59,519 nt of DNA from CTSOIL-112 sp964293815 (GTDB lineage: Bacteria; Pseudomonadota; Gammaproteobacteria; Burkholderiales; Burkholderiaceae): the NCBI GenBank assembly GCA_964293815.1, contig CAXYYC010000014.1, forward strand, positions 1-59,519, in the 5' to 3' direction. The position numbers and the translations under genes were made by a program. Position 1 is the first letter of the stretch. Each line of letters begins with the position of its first letter. Below the pieces are notes generated by a model that searched no databases, had not been told where the DNA came from, and worked only from the letters and a program-made list of their open reading frames with translations. Shown here one piece after another: positions 26,790 to 36,731 of this stretch.

Positions 26790-27698
26790 ATGAATCCCAA
26801 GACACCCCACCCAAACGCCGAGACCAGTGACGCATTGGACTCGGCGTTGGCACAAATGGAACAATTGGCCGCAACCAGCCAAAATGCCACGCCCGACATC
26901 ATTGATGGCTTGGCGTTTGCGCGCTTGTACGGCGAACCATTGTTCAACATGCCACAGGATTTATACATCCCACCCAATGCGCTCGAAATCTTTTTAGAAA
27001 CCTTCGAAGGCCCGCTGGATTTACTGCTCTACCTGATTCGCAAACAAAATTTCAACGTCCTCGACATTCCAATGGCGCAAGTGACCGAGCAATACCTGAT
27101 TTACGTCGATCAAATCAAAACCTACAACCTCGAACTGGCCTCCGAATACCTACTCATGGCCGCCATGCTGATCGAAATCAAATCGCGTATGCTGCTGCCT
27201 GTGACCAAATCCGACACCGGCGAAGAAGTCGACGATCCGCGCGCCGAACTGGTACGTCGTCTGCTCGAATACGAGCAAATCAAACTGGCCGCGCAAAATC
27301 TCGGACAAATGCCCGTGGTCGGGCGCGACTACCTGCACGCCCAAGCTGAGATTGACCACACGGTGCAAAAACAACTGCCCAATGTCAATGCCGACGATCT
27401 CAAATCCGCGTGGGTCGACATACTCAAGCGCGCCAAACTCAACGCACGCCACACCATCACCCGCGAGACCCTCTCTGTACGAGAATTCATGACCGGTATT
27501 TTGCGGCGACTGCATGACCGTCGTTTTATGGAGTTTTCTGAACTCTTTGACGACTTACTGGCGCAAGGCGAGCCACGTTCGGTCATCGTCGTCAACTTCA
27601 TCGCCATGCTCGAACTCTCACGCGAATCACTCATTGAAATCACCCAAGCAGAAGCCTACGCGCCGATTTATGTGCGCCTAAGCTATCAGCCGCAATAA
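26790..27698 (+). CDS. scpA: Segregation and condensation protein ScpA
   Basis: A 302-residue kleisin that bridges the two SMC heads. The N-terminal SMC-neck-binding part has LETFEGPLDLLLYLIRKQ and NVLDIPMAQVTEQYL, both classic; the C-terminal winged-helix part (HDRRFMEFSELFDDL, VVNFIAMLELSRE) caps the SMC head. About 60 extra residues precede the core. ScpB, often next, is absent; a cupin gene follows 20 bp later. Confidence 0.96.
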   Translation: MNPKTPHPNAETSDALDSALAQMEQLAATSQNATPDIIDGLAFARLYGEPLFNMPQDLYIPPNALEIFLETFEGPLDLLLYLIRKQNFNVLDIPMAQVTEQYLIYVDQIKTYNLELASEYLLMAAMLIEIKSRMLLPVTKSDTGEEVDDPRAELVRRLLEYEQIKLAAQNLGQMPVVGRDYLHAQAEIDHTVQKQLPNVNADDLKSAWVDILKRAKLNARHTITRETLSVREFMTGILRRLHDRRFMEFSELFDDLLAQGEPRSVIVVNFIAMLELSRESLIEITQAEAYAPIYVRLSYQPQ

Positions 27699-27718
27699 CA
27701 AAATCATAAGGAGAAAGC

Positions 27719-28096
27719 ATGTACCCGCCACGCATCCAATTGTTTCGTGAGCAACAAACCGAGGCCGAAATCGACTATCCGCGCCCAGAGCGTCTGGTCA
27801 ACGGCAATCCGAAACGCACCACATGGAACCACTTCACCAACCACAGCGGCGAAGTATTCATGGGCGTTTGGGCATGTGAAGTTGGTAGCTGGCAGATTGA
27901 AATGGGCTTGGACGAAGACGAATATTTCTACGTCACCGAAGGCGCAGGTGCGCTCATCGAAAGCGATGGCGCGCGACGCGAATTCCGAGTAGGTGACGCC
28001 GTCATCATCCCCGCCGGATTCAAAGGTATTTTTGAAGTGACCGAGCCAATGAAAAAACACTATGTGATTATTGACCGACAAGAGCAAATTGCTTAA
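27719..28096 (+). CDS. Cupin-domain protein
   Basis: A 125-residue single cupin barrel of the cupin_3/DUF861 type, with AAGGAG before the start. The metal/substrate pocket lies in FMGVWACEVGSW and DEDEYFYVTEGAGALIE, with GDAVIIPAGFKG as the second cupin motif. Relatives include ureidoglycolate-type and sugar-binding enzymes, but the ligand cannot be told. It lies just after scpA and may be in the same transcript. Confidence 0.85.
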   Translation: MYPPRIQLFREQQTEAEIDYPRPERLVNGNPKRTTWNHFTNHSGEVFMGVWACEVGSWQIEMGLDEDEYFYVTEGAGALIESDGARREFRVGDAVIIPAGFKGIFEVTEPMKKHYVIIDRQEQIA

Positions 28097-28166
28097 GCGT
28101 CCTTAAGCGTTCTGAAACGTCAAACCTGCTGATACGCATTGACCATTTTGACCATTAACCATTGAC

Positions 28167-29075
28167 CTACGCGCCACGTAGGTCAAATTGTTTCAACTGT
28201 CGGCGCAGATTTTTATAATCAGGACACATACGCGCCACCTGCGCCCAAAACGCCGCACTGTGGTTCATCTGCACTGTATGCGCCAATTCGTGTGCCAAGA
28301 CATAATCCACCAGCGCCTCGTCCAAAAACACCAAACGCCAGTTCATGCGAATCAGACCATCGCGTCGACATGTGCCCCACAGTGTTTTGGCATTGGACAG
28401 CACAATCTCACGATAGCGCAGGCCATGCTGCTGCGCGTACCACTGCGCGCGCCGATGTAGGTAGACCAACAAATAATCACCCAAAGCGTTTGCCAAAGCA
28501 TTTTCGTAACTGGCGCGAATATCTGCTTCAAGCGCGCCAGCGCGGGTGCGTGGCCGCTTGACCCAGACAATTTGCTCGTCCAACGACCACTCGGACAGTT
28601 GCTGCGCCACGCCCCAACGAATCTGAACCGTTCGCCCCAACAGGGTGAGCGTTTCGCCATCGGCCACGGCTAAGTCGGGCATAAAATGTTGCCGTCGGCT
28701 CGGTGTATCCGCATGTGGCGATGGGCTCAAATGCCGCAAAATCCAGTTGGATTTGCTGTGCAGGATTCGCTCGATTTCAGAGACCGACACATAGGGCGAT
28801 GCACGCACGCGCAAACCCTGCGCATCCACCATCATGCCCACGGTTTTGCGACGTGAGCGCTCCAAACGATACGGCACGATTTGCTCACCCAGAACCACGG
28901 TTCGCACCGATTGAGATTGCGTCATCGTTTTATTTGAATGAGTGGGCGACTTCGCTACAGGCGCGAGTACGCTGTCGTCGCGCGGCGCAGGCGTGATGGA
29001 ACCATCCTCCCAGCCGAATAAATCCGGCTGTAGGTGATTTTTAAATTGTGCCAACCAATCTCGTATGCGTCGCAT
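28167..29075 (-). CDS. YgjP-like zinc metallopeptidase (DUF45/WLM group)
   Basis: A 302-residue protein. The C-terminal domain has the zinc motif HELAH in VDYVLAHELAHTVQMNHS, with the later His in NHSAAFW as third ligand, and NAKTLWGTCRRDGLIRMNWRL, typical of the YgjP/DUF45 family. About 70 N-terminal residues are low in similarity and may be a linker. No signal peptide is clear. Substrate and role are unknown; relatives sit with DNA repair or type I restriction genes. Single gene. Confidence 0.85.
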   Translation of the reverse strand: MRRIRDWLAQFKNHLQPDLFGWEDGSITPAPRDDSVLAPVAKSPTHSNKTMTQSQSVRTVVLGEQIVPYRLERSRRKTVGMMVDAQGLRVRASPYVSVSEIERILHSKSNWILRHLSPSPHADTPSRRQHFMPDLAVADGETLTLLGRTVQIRWGVAQQLSEWSLDEQIVWVKRPRTRAGALEADIRASYENALANALGDYLLVYLHRRAQWYAQQHGLRYREIVLSNAKTLWGTCRRDGLIRMNWRLVFLDEALVDYVLAHELAHTVQMNHSAAFWAQVARMCPDYKNLRRQLKQFDLRGA

Positions 29076-29299
29076 AAAACCTTATAATCTTTACATCATG
29101 TTCAACAAATTTTGCTTTAACGTTCAGTCACATGAACGATGCAGTGAGTCATATCACTCATTGTAACGCACTTATGCGGGTATGCTTTTTCATCACATAG
29201 CACCCATCAGATCATTGCCAAATGTGTACATTACTTGCGAAAGCGAAGTGAGTATCGGTTACAATAGGCGCTTTAATTATTGACTCTTTCGTTAGCGCC

Positions 29300-29701
29300 A
29301 TGAATCCATCCGCCAGCCCATCCCAGCCATCTACGAACACCACACCGCACGTCAGTTTCATCGCCTATCCCATCGGCGCATGGCTGGTGGCCATCATTTG
29401 CGCCGGTTTGTTCACGCTGAATAGCCCGCATCCTGAACGCTACAACATCATGCAAATCTTGATCGCCGCCAGCATGGCTGCTGCCACGGTCGGCGGCACA
29501 CTGTATGTGCTGTCATTGCTGGCTCTAAAGCGTTACCCTTCGTTCAAAAGATCATTCATCTTGGGTTTTGTCACCGCGCTGGGCTGCATTGTCGCCGCGC
29601 TGTTGCTGGATACAGTCATGCTGTCCTTTGTCATGGGCGGTGTATTTTTGCTGATTTCAGCCATTTTGCCATTTTTCATGAAAAAGCTCGTGACCGCGTA
29701 A
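29300..29701 (+). CDS. Small membrane protein of unknown function
   Basis: A 133-residue protein with four hydrophobic spans: about 21-39 (IGAWLVAIICAGLFTL), 52-75, 86-107 and 109-128 (MGGVFLLISAILPFFM). It begins with a Ser/Pro/Thr-rich cytoplasmic leader. I do not recognise a family. The gene stands between divergent and convergent neighbours; a TACAAT hexamer about 40 bp upstream could be its -10. Confidence 0.6.
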   Translation: MNPSASPSQPSTNTTPHVSFIAYPIGAWLVAIICAGLFTLNSPHPERYNIMQILIAASMAAATVGGTLYVLSLLALKRYPSFKRSFILGFVTALGCIVAALLLDTVMLSFVMGGVFLLISAILPFFMKKLVTA

Positions 29702-29731
29702 GCTCAACACACGCGAGCTAAAACCGTTCAT

Positions 29732-30952
29732 TTAGTCATTCAAAAACAGCGTTTGTACGTCGCTCAAAAAGCGCCAGCCCAAATCCGTCACGCACAAACG
29801 CTCCGCATCCTTGACCATCAAACCTTTGGCCTGCGCCTGTGACAGCGCAGGCGCCAAGTCCACCACGTTCAAACCACTCGCCATCTGCATCTGCGCCAAA
29901 GTAGTGCCATCGCGCAAACGCAGTGCATTGAGCATGTATTCAAACGGTAACTCCCCGCGTTTTAAAAATACCTCGGTTTCCACCGCGTTCCCTTGTGCCA
30001 CGGCGTCCAAATAGCGTTGCGGATGTTTGAACCGCGCCGTGCGCACAATCCGATCATGTTGACTGATTTTGCCATGCGCACCCGCGCCAATCCCGATGTA
30101 GTCGCCGAATTGCCAATAATTCGTGTTGTGCTGACACTCATGCCGCGCCTGCGCATACGCCGAGACTTCGTAGTGACGCAGACCTGCGCGCGCCAATTCA
30201 GATTGAATATAATCCTGCATGTCCAACGCCAATTCATCGTCCGGAACCTGCGGCGGATGGCGGTGAAACAGCGTATTCGGCTCAATCGTCATGTGGTAGT
30301 AGGACATATGCGTCGGCGCGAATGACAACGCCGTCGCCACATCCGCGCGTAATTGCGCCATCGTCTGCTCAGGCAAAGCGAACATCAAATCCAAATTGAC
30401 CTTGGGAAATAACGCATACGCCTGCTCCAGCGCATATTTCGCCTGATCGGCGGTGTGAATGCGACCAATTCGGCGCAGCAATTGGTCATCAAAGCTCTGT
30501 ACCCCGAGCGACAATCGCGTGATTCCCGCATCACGAAAACCGCGCAATTTACCCACTTCAAGCGTCCCCGGATTGGCCTCCATCGTGATTTCCATCTCAG
30601 AAATATGCGGCAAGCGCGCGCGCACCGCCGCCAGCAACTCATCCATCGCCCGCTCGGACAGCAAGCTCGGCGTACCGCCACCGATAAAAATACTGGTTAA
30701 ACGCCGCCCCCAAACCTGTGGCAAAACGCTTTCCAAATCGGCAATCAGCGCCTGTACATACGGCACTTCCCAATCGGTCGCGGCTTTGTTGCCCAGCTCA
30801 TGCGAATTAAAATCGCAGTACGGACATTTGCGCACGCACCACGGAATGTGAATGTACAACGACAAGGGCGGCAAGGCGCTCAATTGAATATCGCTGAATG
30901 TCGCTCTGTCCGCACGCTGTGCAGAAGGATAAAACTGAATGGTTGATTGCAT
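29732..30952 (-). CDS. hemW: HemW heme chaperone (radical SAM, HemN-like)
   Basis: A 406-residue radical SAM protein after the chosen start. The cluster motif CVRKCPYC (Cys39, Cys43, Cys46) follows SLYIHIPW, and FIGGGTPSLL and EMEITMEANPGTLE are the usual cofactor segments. HemW is the HemN-like protein that binds heme and hands it to respiratory enzymes; it lacks the extra N-terminal Cys motif of true coproporphyrinogen dehydrogenase. ATG 30952 was chosen because it precedes the conserved part; an in-frame ATG at 31006 adds 18 residues. Confidence 0.92.
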   Translation of the reverse strand: MQSTIQFYPSAQRADRATFSDIQLSALPPLSLYIHIPWCVRKCPYCDFNSHELGNKAATDWEVPYVQALIADLESVLPQVWGRRLTSIFIGGGTPSLLSERAMDELLAAVRARLPHISEMEITMEANPGTLEVGKLRGFRDAGITRLSLGVQSFDDQLLRRIGRIHTADQAKYALEQAYALFPKVNLDLMFALPEQTMAQLRADVATALSFAPTHMSYYHMTIEPNTLFHRHPPQVPDDELALDMQDYIQSELARAGLRHYEVSAYAQARHECQHNTNYWQFGDYIGIGAGAHGKISQHDRIVRTARFKHPQRYLDAVAQGNAVETEVFLKRGELPFEYMLNALRLRDGTTLAQMQMASGLNVVDLAPALSQAQAKGLMVKDAERLCVTDLGWRFLSDVQTLFLND

Positions 30953-31005
30953 GAATGGTGATTGTTCTAATGAAATGGCATGGTTGCGATGCGCTATTGT
31001 ACCCA

Positions 31006-31032
31006 AGAAAAAACCAACCCGAAGGTTGGCTT
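31006..31032 (-). terminator. Terminator with UUCG tetraloop after the GbsR-type gene
   Basis: On the minus strand GCCAACC-TTCG-GGTTGG is followed by TTTTTT: a short, very stable hairpin plus U-tract just after the regulator's stop. Confidence 0.85.
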
Positions 31033-31053
31033 TGTTTTCACACGCTGATTGAT

Positions 31054-31599
31054 TTATTTCTTCTCATCTTTGGCTGAATCGCCGTGAATCAGGTTTTGAA
31101 TTTTCGCGCCCAGTCGCATGACTTTGGACAAGGTTTCTGGCTTGAGGCGAATCATTTCCTCCGCCCATGAGCTGGTGGTTTTCATCAAGGTCAGGGTTTC
31201 TTGAATACGCGCCATGGATTCAGGCGTTTCCATCTCCGCCGACGGATCGTCTAAACAGTCTTGCAAAGCCTGAATCACCGGATTGAACTCACGCACTTTG
31301 CGCTCGTGCACCACGGTGCGCATCAGCTCCCACGCATCGGTCGATGTGCTGAAATAGTCGCGTCGATCACCAATGATGTGCACGACGTGAATCAAATTCC
31401 AGTTTTGCAATTCTTTCAGACAATTACTCACGTTGGAGCGTGCGACGCTCAACGTTTCGGTAATTTCTTCGGCATGCATGGGTCGTCCATAAAAAAACAG
31501 CAACGCATGAATTTGCGCAACTGTTCGATTAATGCCCCACTTGGTCCCCATTTCGCCCCAATGGAGGATGAATCTTTCGGCGATCGGTGTTAGTTTCAT
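31054..31599 (-). CDS. GbsR/MarR-type transcriptional regulator
   Basis: A 181-residue winged-helix protein. The DNA-binding part has WGINRTVAQIHALLFFYGRPMHAEEI and the recognition helix SVARSNVSNCLKELQ, close to GbsR repressors of osmoprotectant genes. The C-terminal half is helical and probably dimerises. I chose ATG 31599 (MKLTPIAERF), the family start. No target can be named; the neighbour upstream on the same strand is the spermidine-synthase-like gene, 130 bp away. Confidence 0.8.
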   Translation of the reverse strand: MKLTPIAERFILHWGEMGTKWGINRTVAQIHALLFFYGRPMHAEEITETLSVARSNVSNCLKELQNWNLIHVVHIIGDRRDYFSTSTDAWELMRTVVHERKVREFNPVIQALQDCLDDPSAEMETPESMARIQETLTLMKTTSSWAEEMIRLKPETLSKVMRLGAKIQNLIHGDSAKDEKK

Positions 31600-31768
31600 G
31601 CCGAATATAATAAACTTTCTGAAATTTTCCGTCAACACTGAAATATATGTAACACCAATGGGGAATACAAAACCACTGAAAACGATTAATTATTGTGTTT
31701 TTTGATGATTTTCAGCAGTTTAGACGGGCAAAAAAACCACAGTTTGACTCAAAAATACCACCATTCAT

Positions 31769-32554
31769 TCAAATGGAGAAACATGCGCCCGGATGCACCG
31801 CTTTGAGCGCACTCACCCAGCGTTTGGCAGACAGTCCGTAGCGTGTTTTAATCTCCTCCGCGCGCGCATATAATTGCGCCCAATCAAACTGCACCTCATC
31901 ACCTTTGAACGCCAGTGCAATGCGATTGCCCTCATGAATTTCCGGCAGAGCCACCACACGACCGCCGAATGCTTCGTTCAGATGACGCATATTTTTATCA
32001 AAGCTGGGATGATCGCCAAATAAGTTAATCGTTGCCATGCCGTTGGCTTTGAGCGCCTGTTCACATGCGCTGTAAAATTCGAGCGAATCACACACCGGAC
32101 CACGCGCACTCGCGTCATACAAATCAATTTGCAACACATCAAACGCAGCCGACTGCTGGTTCACCCAAATCGCAGCGTCTTGCTCCACCACATCAATCCG
32201 CTCATCCAGCGGCAGTCGAAACATACCATACGCCGCGGCGATCACATCAGGGTTCAGCTCCACCACCGTGGAATGGCTTTTCGGCAAATATTTGTAGGTG
32301 AATTTGGTCAAAGAGGCGCACCCCATACCCAACTGCGCCACCGCTTTCGGCTCATCCATGAATAATAAATACGCCATCATCATGCGGGCGTATTCCAGCT
32401 CCAATTTATACGGACGGCGGACATTCATCGCACCCTGAACCCACGGCGTGCCGAAATGCAGGTAGCGCACGTCACCGATTTCCGAAAAGGTCACCGGTTC
32501 CTTTTGGTAACGGGTTTTACTGGTTTTTTTGGCAGATTTTGGCGTGGTTTTCAT
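31769..32554 (-). CDS. Spermidine synthase-like methyltransferase-fold protein
   Basis: A 261-residue Rossmann protein of the polyamine aminopropyltransferase family. The cofactor site is AQLGMGCASLTKFTYKYLP, followed by STVVELNPDVIAAA (acidic residue binding the ribose) and LQIDLYDASARGPV in the place of the catalytic Asp region. The family's N-terminal tetramer domain is reduced. Betaproteobacteria have a paralogue of this size with unproven substrate, so true spermidine synthesis is not certain. Basic N-terminal tail. Confidence 0.75.
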   Translation of the reverse strand: MKTTPKSAKKTSKTRYQKEPVTFSEIGDVRYLHFGTPWVQGAMNVRRPYKLELEYARMMMAYLLFMDEPKAVAQLGMGCASLTKFTYKYLPKSHSTVVELNPDVIAAAYGMFRLPLDERIDVVEQDAAIWVNQQSAAFDVLQIDLYDASARGPVCDSLEFYSACEQALKANGMATINLFGDHPSFDKNMRHLNEAFGGRVVALPEIHEGNRIALAFKGDEVQFDWAQLYARAEEIKTRYGLSAKRWVSALKAVHPGACFSI

Positions 32555-32623
32555 AGCGGCAGAGTGGTTAATGTAAAAAATCCGAGGCTAAATGCGAATA
32601 ATACAATCCAGCCATAAACCTCG

Positions 32624-32629
32624 TATAAT
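32624..32629 (+). promoter_or_regulatory. Likely -10 box for trxB
   Basis: TATAAT in CGTATAATAGCAC about 45 bp before the trxB start. No good -35 hexamer is seen at 17 bp. Confidence 0.45.
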
Positions 32630-32674
32630 AGCACTTTAAATTACCATTTCGACTGCATTTACAAGGGGATTTTT

Positions 32675-33631
<957 letters not shown>

Positions 33632-33664
33632 ACCTGCTGACACTGCTGGTACTGCTGACACAAG

Positions 33665-33695
33665 CGCCCCTGTGCATCAAGAGGGGCGTTATTAA
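33665..33695 (+). terminator. Probable terminator after trxB
   Basis: CGCCCCT and AGGGGCG pair around a 10-base loop, then TTATTAAAA; the U-tract is weak. Confidence 0.55.
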
Positions 33696-33705
33696 AAGAA
33701 GCGCG

Positions 33706-33723
33706 GAATAACCCAAACCAGTC
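33706..33723. repeat. 18-bp match to the end of the 42.4-kb miniature element
   Basis: GAATAACCCAAACCAGTC matches 17 of 18 bases with 42451-42468 inside the left end of the miniature element. The match does not extend, so it may be a remnant. Confidence 0.4.
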
Positions 33724-33789
33724 GGCAGCGCTTATTCCACGACTCCTTAACCATCCTTAACCGATTAACCGCTCAAAAATGCAACGCTC

Positions 33790-34479
33790 ATGAAAGCCAA
33801 ATCCTACGCACTCACCGATTTAGCCCAACTGCAAAAAGACCTCAAAGCACAGGTCAAAGCACGCGAGCAGGCTGAAAAAGAGGCGAAAGCCAAACAAGCG
33901 CATGAGCAGCGCATGAGCAACGAGTTTCTCAACGAAGTGCGCGGCGCAACCCCGATCAAGCAAAAAGATCGCTACATCCACCCGACACGCGCACTGCCCG
34001 AACCCATTGTGCGCGTCCACAGCACGCACGAAGAACAACAAGCGCAACAACGCAAACAGCACAATCGCAAATCAGACCAATTTGACGCACGCCACCTGCG
34101 TGATGACGAAAATGGAACCTATTTGCGCAAAGGCATTCCCGACGCGCTGCTGAAAAAATTGCAAAAAGGCGCGTGGCCAATCAACGCCCGCATTGATTTA
34201 CACGGTAAAACCGTCGAAGAAGCCCGCATCGCCACCAGCGCATTCCTCTACCAATCAGTCAATCAAGCACAACGCGTGGTCAGCATCATTCATGGGCAAG
34301 GCTTCAATTCTGACAACAACGAAGCCACACTCAAAACCCACGTCAAAAATTGGTTGGTACAAAACCCCCACGTCCTCGCCTTCTGCACCGCGCCAAAAGA
34401 CGCAGGCGGACACGGCGCCGTGATTGTGTTGCTGCACCAAGACCGCCCAAAAAATCAACCATCTGGCAAACATGTTTGA
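33790..34479 (+). CDS. Smr-domain protein (SmrA-like)
   Basis: A 229-residue protein. The N-terminal half is charged and Gln/Lys-rich, with a predicted helix (LQKDLKAQVKAREQAEKEAK). The C-terminal Smr domain has ARIDLHGKTVEEARI and SIIHGQGFNSD, the two conserved blocks with the DLHG motif, and ends AFCTAPKDAGGHGAVIVLL. Smr domains are nickases or RNA endonucleases; the E. coli homologues SmrA/SmrB act on DNA or on mRNA at collided ribosomes. Its stop overlaps the start of the channel gene by 8 bp. Confidence 0.88.
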   Translation: MKAKSYALTDLAQLQKDLKAQVKAREQAEKEAKAKQAHEQRMSNEFLNEVRGATPIKQKDRYIHPTRALPEPIVRVHSTHEEQQAQQRKQHNRKSDQFDARHLRDDENGTYLRKGIPDALLKKLQKGAWPINARIDLHGKTVEEARIATSAFLYQSVNQAQRVVSIIHGQGFNSDNNEATLKTHVKNWLVQNPHVLAFCTAPKDAGGHGAVIVLLHQDRPKNQPSGKHV

Positions 34480-35116
34480 CATCGGCGCATTCCCCACCAC
34501 TGTTGTCAAACTCGTGCCGTGGATTGAGGCGCTCGGCATCATCGCCTTTTGCATCTCAGGATTCATCCGCGCGCAGCAACACAAATTTGACCCAATTGGC
34601 GTATTCATCATCGGATTCGTCACCGCATTCGGCGGCGGGACACTGCGCGACCTACTCCTTGATCGTCGCCCGTTCTACTGGGTGGAACATCAAAATTACG
34701 TGATCGCACTGTTTATTTTTTCACTGGTTGCAGGCAAAGTGCTGCACTTGATGCGCCGCGTGTTCACGCTCAAAAGCATGTTGATTGCCGACGCGCTCGG
34801 CTTGGGCTTATTCACCATCACCAGCACCGCGCTCGCTCTGGACGCCGGTATGCCCTATTTCGTCGCCTCCATGTACGGCGTGATTGGCGCGGCTTTCGGC
34901 GGGGTCATCCGCGATGTGCTGTGCAATGAAACCCCGCTGATATTGGTTGATTCCGAACCCTACGCCACCTGCTCCTTCGCAGGCTCGTGGCTCTATCTAA
35001 TCCTAATGCACTTTGGCGTGCAAGCGATTGTCAGCCTCGCGCTCGGCAGCTTATGCGTGTTTGTGTTGCGAATGATTAGTATCAAATATCAATGGCGCGT
35101 ACCGAGTGGGTTTTAA
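34472..35116 (+). CDS. TRIC/YadS-type membrane channel protein (UPF0126)
   Basis: A 214-residue inner-membrane protein with about seven spans in two UPF0126 repeats. Each repeat carries a glycine-rich core: FVTAFGGGTLRDLLLDRRPFYW and AAFGGVIRDVLCNETPLIL. Relatives are prokaryotic TRIC-type cation channels. ATG 34472 is inside the 3' end of the smr gene (ATGTTTGA overlap), so translation is likely coupled; the frame stays open 16 codons upstream. Confidence 0.88.
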   Translation: MFDIGAFPTTVVKLVPWIEALGIIAFCISGFIRAQQHKFDPIGVFIIGFVTAFGGGTLRDLLLDRRPFYWVEHQNYVIALFIFSLVAGKVLHLMRRVFTLKSMLIADALGLGLFTITSTALALDAGMPYFVASMYGVIGAAFGGVIRDVLCNETPLILVDSEPYATCSFAGSWLYLILMHFGVQAIVSLALGSLCVFVLRMISIKYQWRVPSGF

Positions 35117-35179
35117 CCCCATCACCATTTATAACCCACTTACCACTTATACACCATAGACTTCACAGCAGGCAATCAA

Positions 35180-35566
35180 ATGACAAAACCTTATAAAGAC
35201 TTATCCTCTGCAGAAAAGAAGCGTGATTGGAAAGATATTACTTATCAGGTGGTTTTAGTCGGGACAGTTGCCGGTGCAATTTGGTTATCTGCTGATCGCA
35301 CTGTTCACACACGCCGCCCAGTCTACGAATCGAGAGAGGCATGTCTGACTGATTGGAACAATACTCCCGCAGACTGTGAGGAGGATCGTAGCTCTGGCAA
35401 TGGTGGCGGACGACGCTGGTATGGCCCTGATGTGGATGACAATGGCCGTGCCTATCATGCCGATGGGCACACATCGGACGGCCATACGCATTTAGCCGCA
35501 CAAAGCTTTCGCGGCTCATCAATTACGCGCAGTGGCTTTGGTCGTGGCTTTTCACGGGGAGGCTGA
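35180..35566 (+). CDS. DUF1190/YgiB-YjfM-like protein
   Basis: A 128-residue protein with one membrane span near residues 22-39 (TYQVVLVGTVAGAIWLSA), a Cys-containing segment SREACLTDWNNTPADCEED, and a Gly/Ser/Arg-rich tail (FRGSSITRSGFGRGFSRGG). This layout is that of the YgiB/YjfM (DUF1190) family. It ends 2 bp before the YgiC-like gene; the DUF1190-YgiC-DUF350 order repeats the yjfM/yjfC/yjfL grouping of E. coli. Confidence 0.7.
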   Translation: MTKPYKDLSSAEKKRDWKDITYQVVLVGTVAGAIWLSADRTVHTRRPVYESREACLTDWNNTPADCEEDRSSGNGGGRRWYGPDVDDNGRAYHADGHTSDGHTHLAAQSFRGSSITRSGFGRGFSRGG

Positions 35567-35568
35567 TT

Positions 35569-36729
35569 ATGATTCGTGAACCGCAATCGCCCCGCGTGAA
35601 TTGGCAAGCCAAAATGCAGGAGATTGGTTTTGGCTTTCACAGCATTGACGGCCTTTATTGGCAGGAAAGCTATGCGTACCGCTTCACGCCAGCACAAATT
35701 GATTTGATTGATGATGTCACCTCAGAACTACATCAGATGTGTCTTGAGGTTGCTGGCGACTTAATTCGACGAGGCGATCTATCTCGTTTAGCCATCGCGC
35801 AACAGTGGCAAAGCCATATTGAATCTTCGTGGGAAAAACGCGAGCCGGGACTATTGGGGCGAATGGACTTAGTTTACGACGGTCACAATCCGCCTAAGCT
35901 ACTCGAATACAATGCCGACACGCCAACCTCATTGATCGAGTCCAGTTTGGCTCAGTGGTTATGGCTTAAAGATGCTCACCCCGAGGCTGACCAATTCAAT
36001 AGCCTGCACGAAAAACTCATTGCCCGATGGCAGTTTATCCGAAATTATTGGCAAAGCCATGACTCCACGGCACACCAGAGCTCACCATTGCACTTTTTGG
36101 GGATTTACACGCAGGAAGAAGACGCCGTTCATTTGGATTATTTGCTCGATACCGCAGTGCAAGCCGGATTTACCTGTAACTGGCTGAATATGGACAAAGT
36201 GGGCTGGGATGGTGAATACTTCGTTGACCATGAGGGCGCGGCCATACGGCAAGCATTCAAACTATATCCTTGGGAATGGATGTTACGCGACGAGTTTGCC
36301 CCTCATCTATTCAATCCGCACATCCGCTGGATTGAACCGGCATGGAAAATGCTGTTGTCCAACAAAGGATTTTTGGCCTATTTGTGGCAAGCCTATCCTC
36401 ATCACCCCAATTTATTGGCAACCCATTTTAACCTCAATGAGTTACCCGATGCGCGACGGACTGGTTATGCACGAAAGCCGCTGTTTTCGCGGGAAGGCAC
36501 AGGTATTGAATTACACTTTCCCAATGGCCAATACATCAGCGAGTCTACCCAAGAACCGCCTCAAGGATGGATTTATCAGACCTTACAGTCCCTACCGCAA
36601 TTTGAAAATAGCTGGACGGTTATAGGCTCTTGGGTCGTGGGCGATGAAACCGCTGGTATCGGTATTCGTGAAGACATTTCACCGATAACCAAAGACACGA
36701 GTCACTTTTTACCACATTATTTTAAATAG
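35569..36729 (+). CDS. YgiC-like ATP-grasp protein (glutathionylspermidine synthase family)
   Basis: A 386-residue protein matching the C-terminal amidase-free synthetase part of glutathionylspermidine synthase. Seen are GRMDLVYDGHNPPKLLEYNADTPTSLIES (split motif with the ATP/substrate loop), a central ATP-grasp core, and the final GSWVVGDETAGIGIRED with metal ligands. It probably forms an amide bond to an amine or peptide, but the substrate is unknown and it need not be glutathione-spermidine. Placed between DUF1190 and DUF350 genes with 2-bp gaps, so one operon. Confidence 0.88.
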   Translation: MIREPQSPRVNWQAKMQEIGFGFHSIDGLYWQESYAYRFTPAQIDLIDDVTSELHQMCLEVAGDLIRRGDLSRLAIAQQWQSHIESSWEKREPGLLGRMDLVYDGHNPPKLLEYNADTPTSLIESSLAQWLWLKDAHPEADQFNSLHEKLIARWQFIRNYWQSHDSTAHQSSPLHFLGIYTQEEDAVHLDYLLDTAVQAGFTCNWLNMDKVGWDGEYFVDHEGAAIRQAFKLYPWEWMLRDEFAPHLFNPHIRWIEPAWKMLLSNKGFLAYLWQAYPHHPNLLATHFNLNELPDARRTGYARKPLFSREGTGIELHFPNGQYISESTQEPPQGWIYQTLQSLPQFENSWTVIGSWVVGDETAGIGIREDISPITKDTSHFLPHYFK

Positions 36730-36731
36730 GA

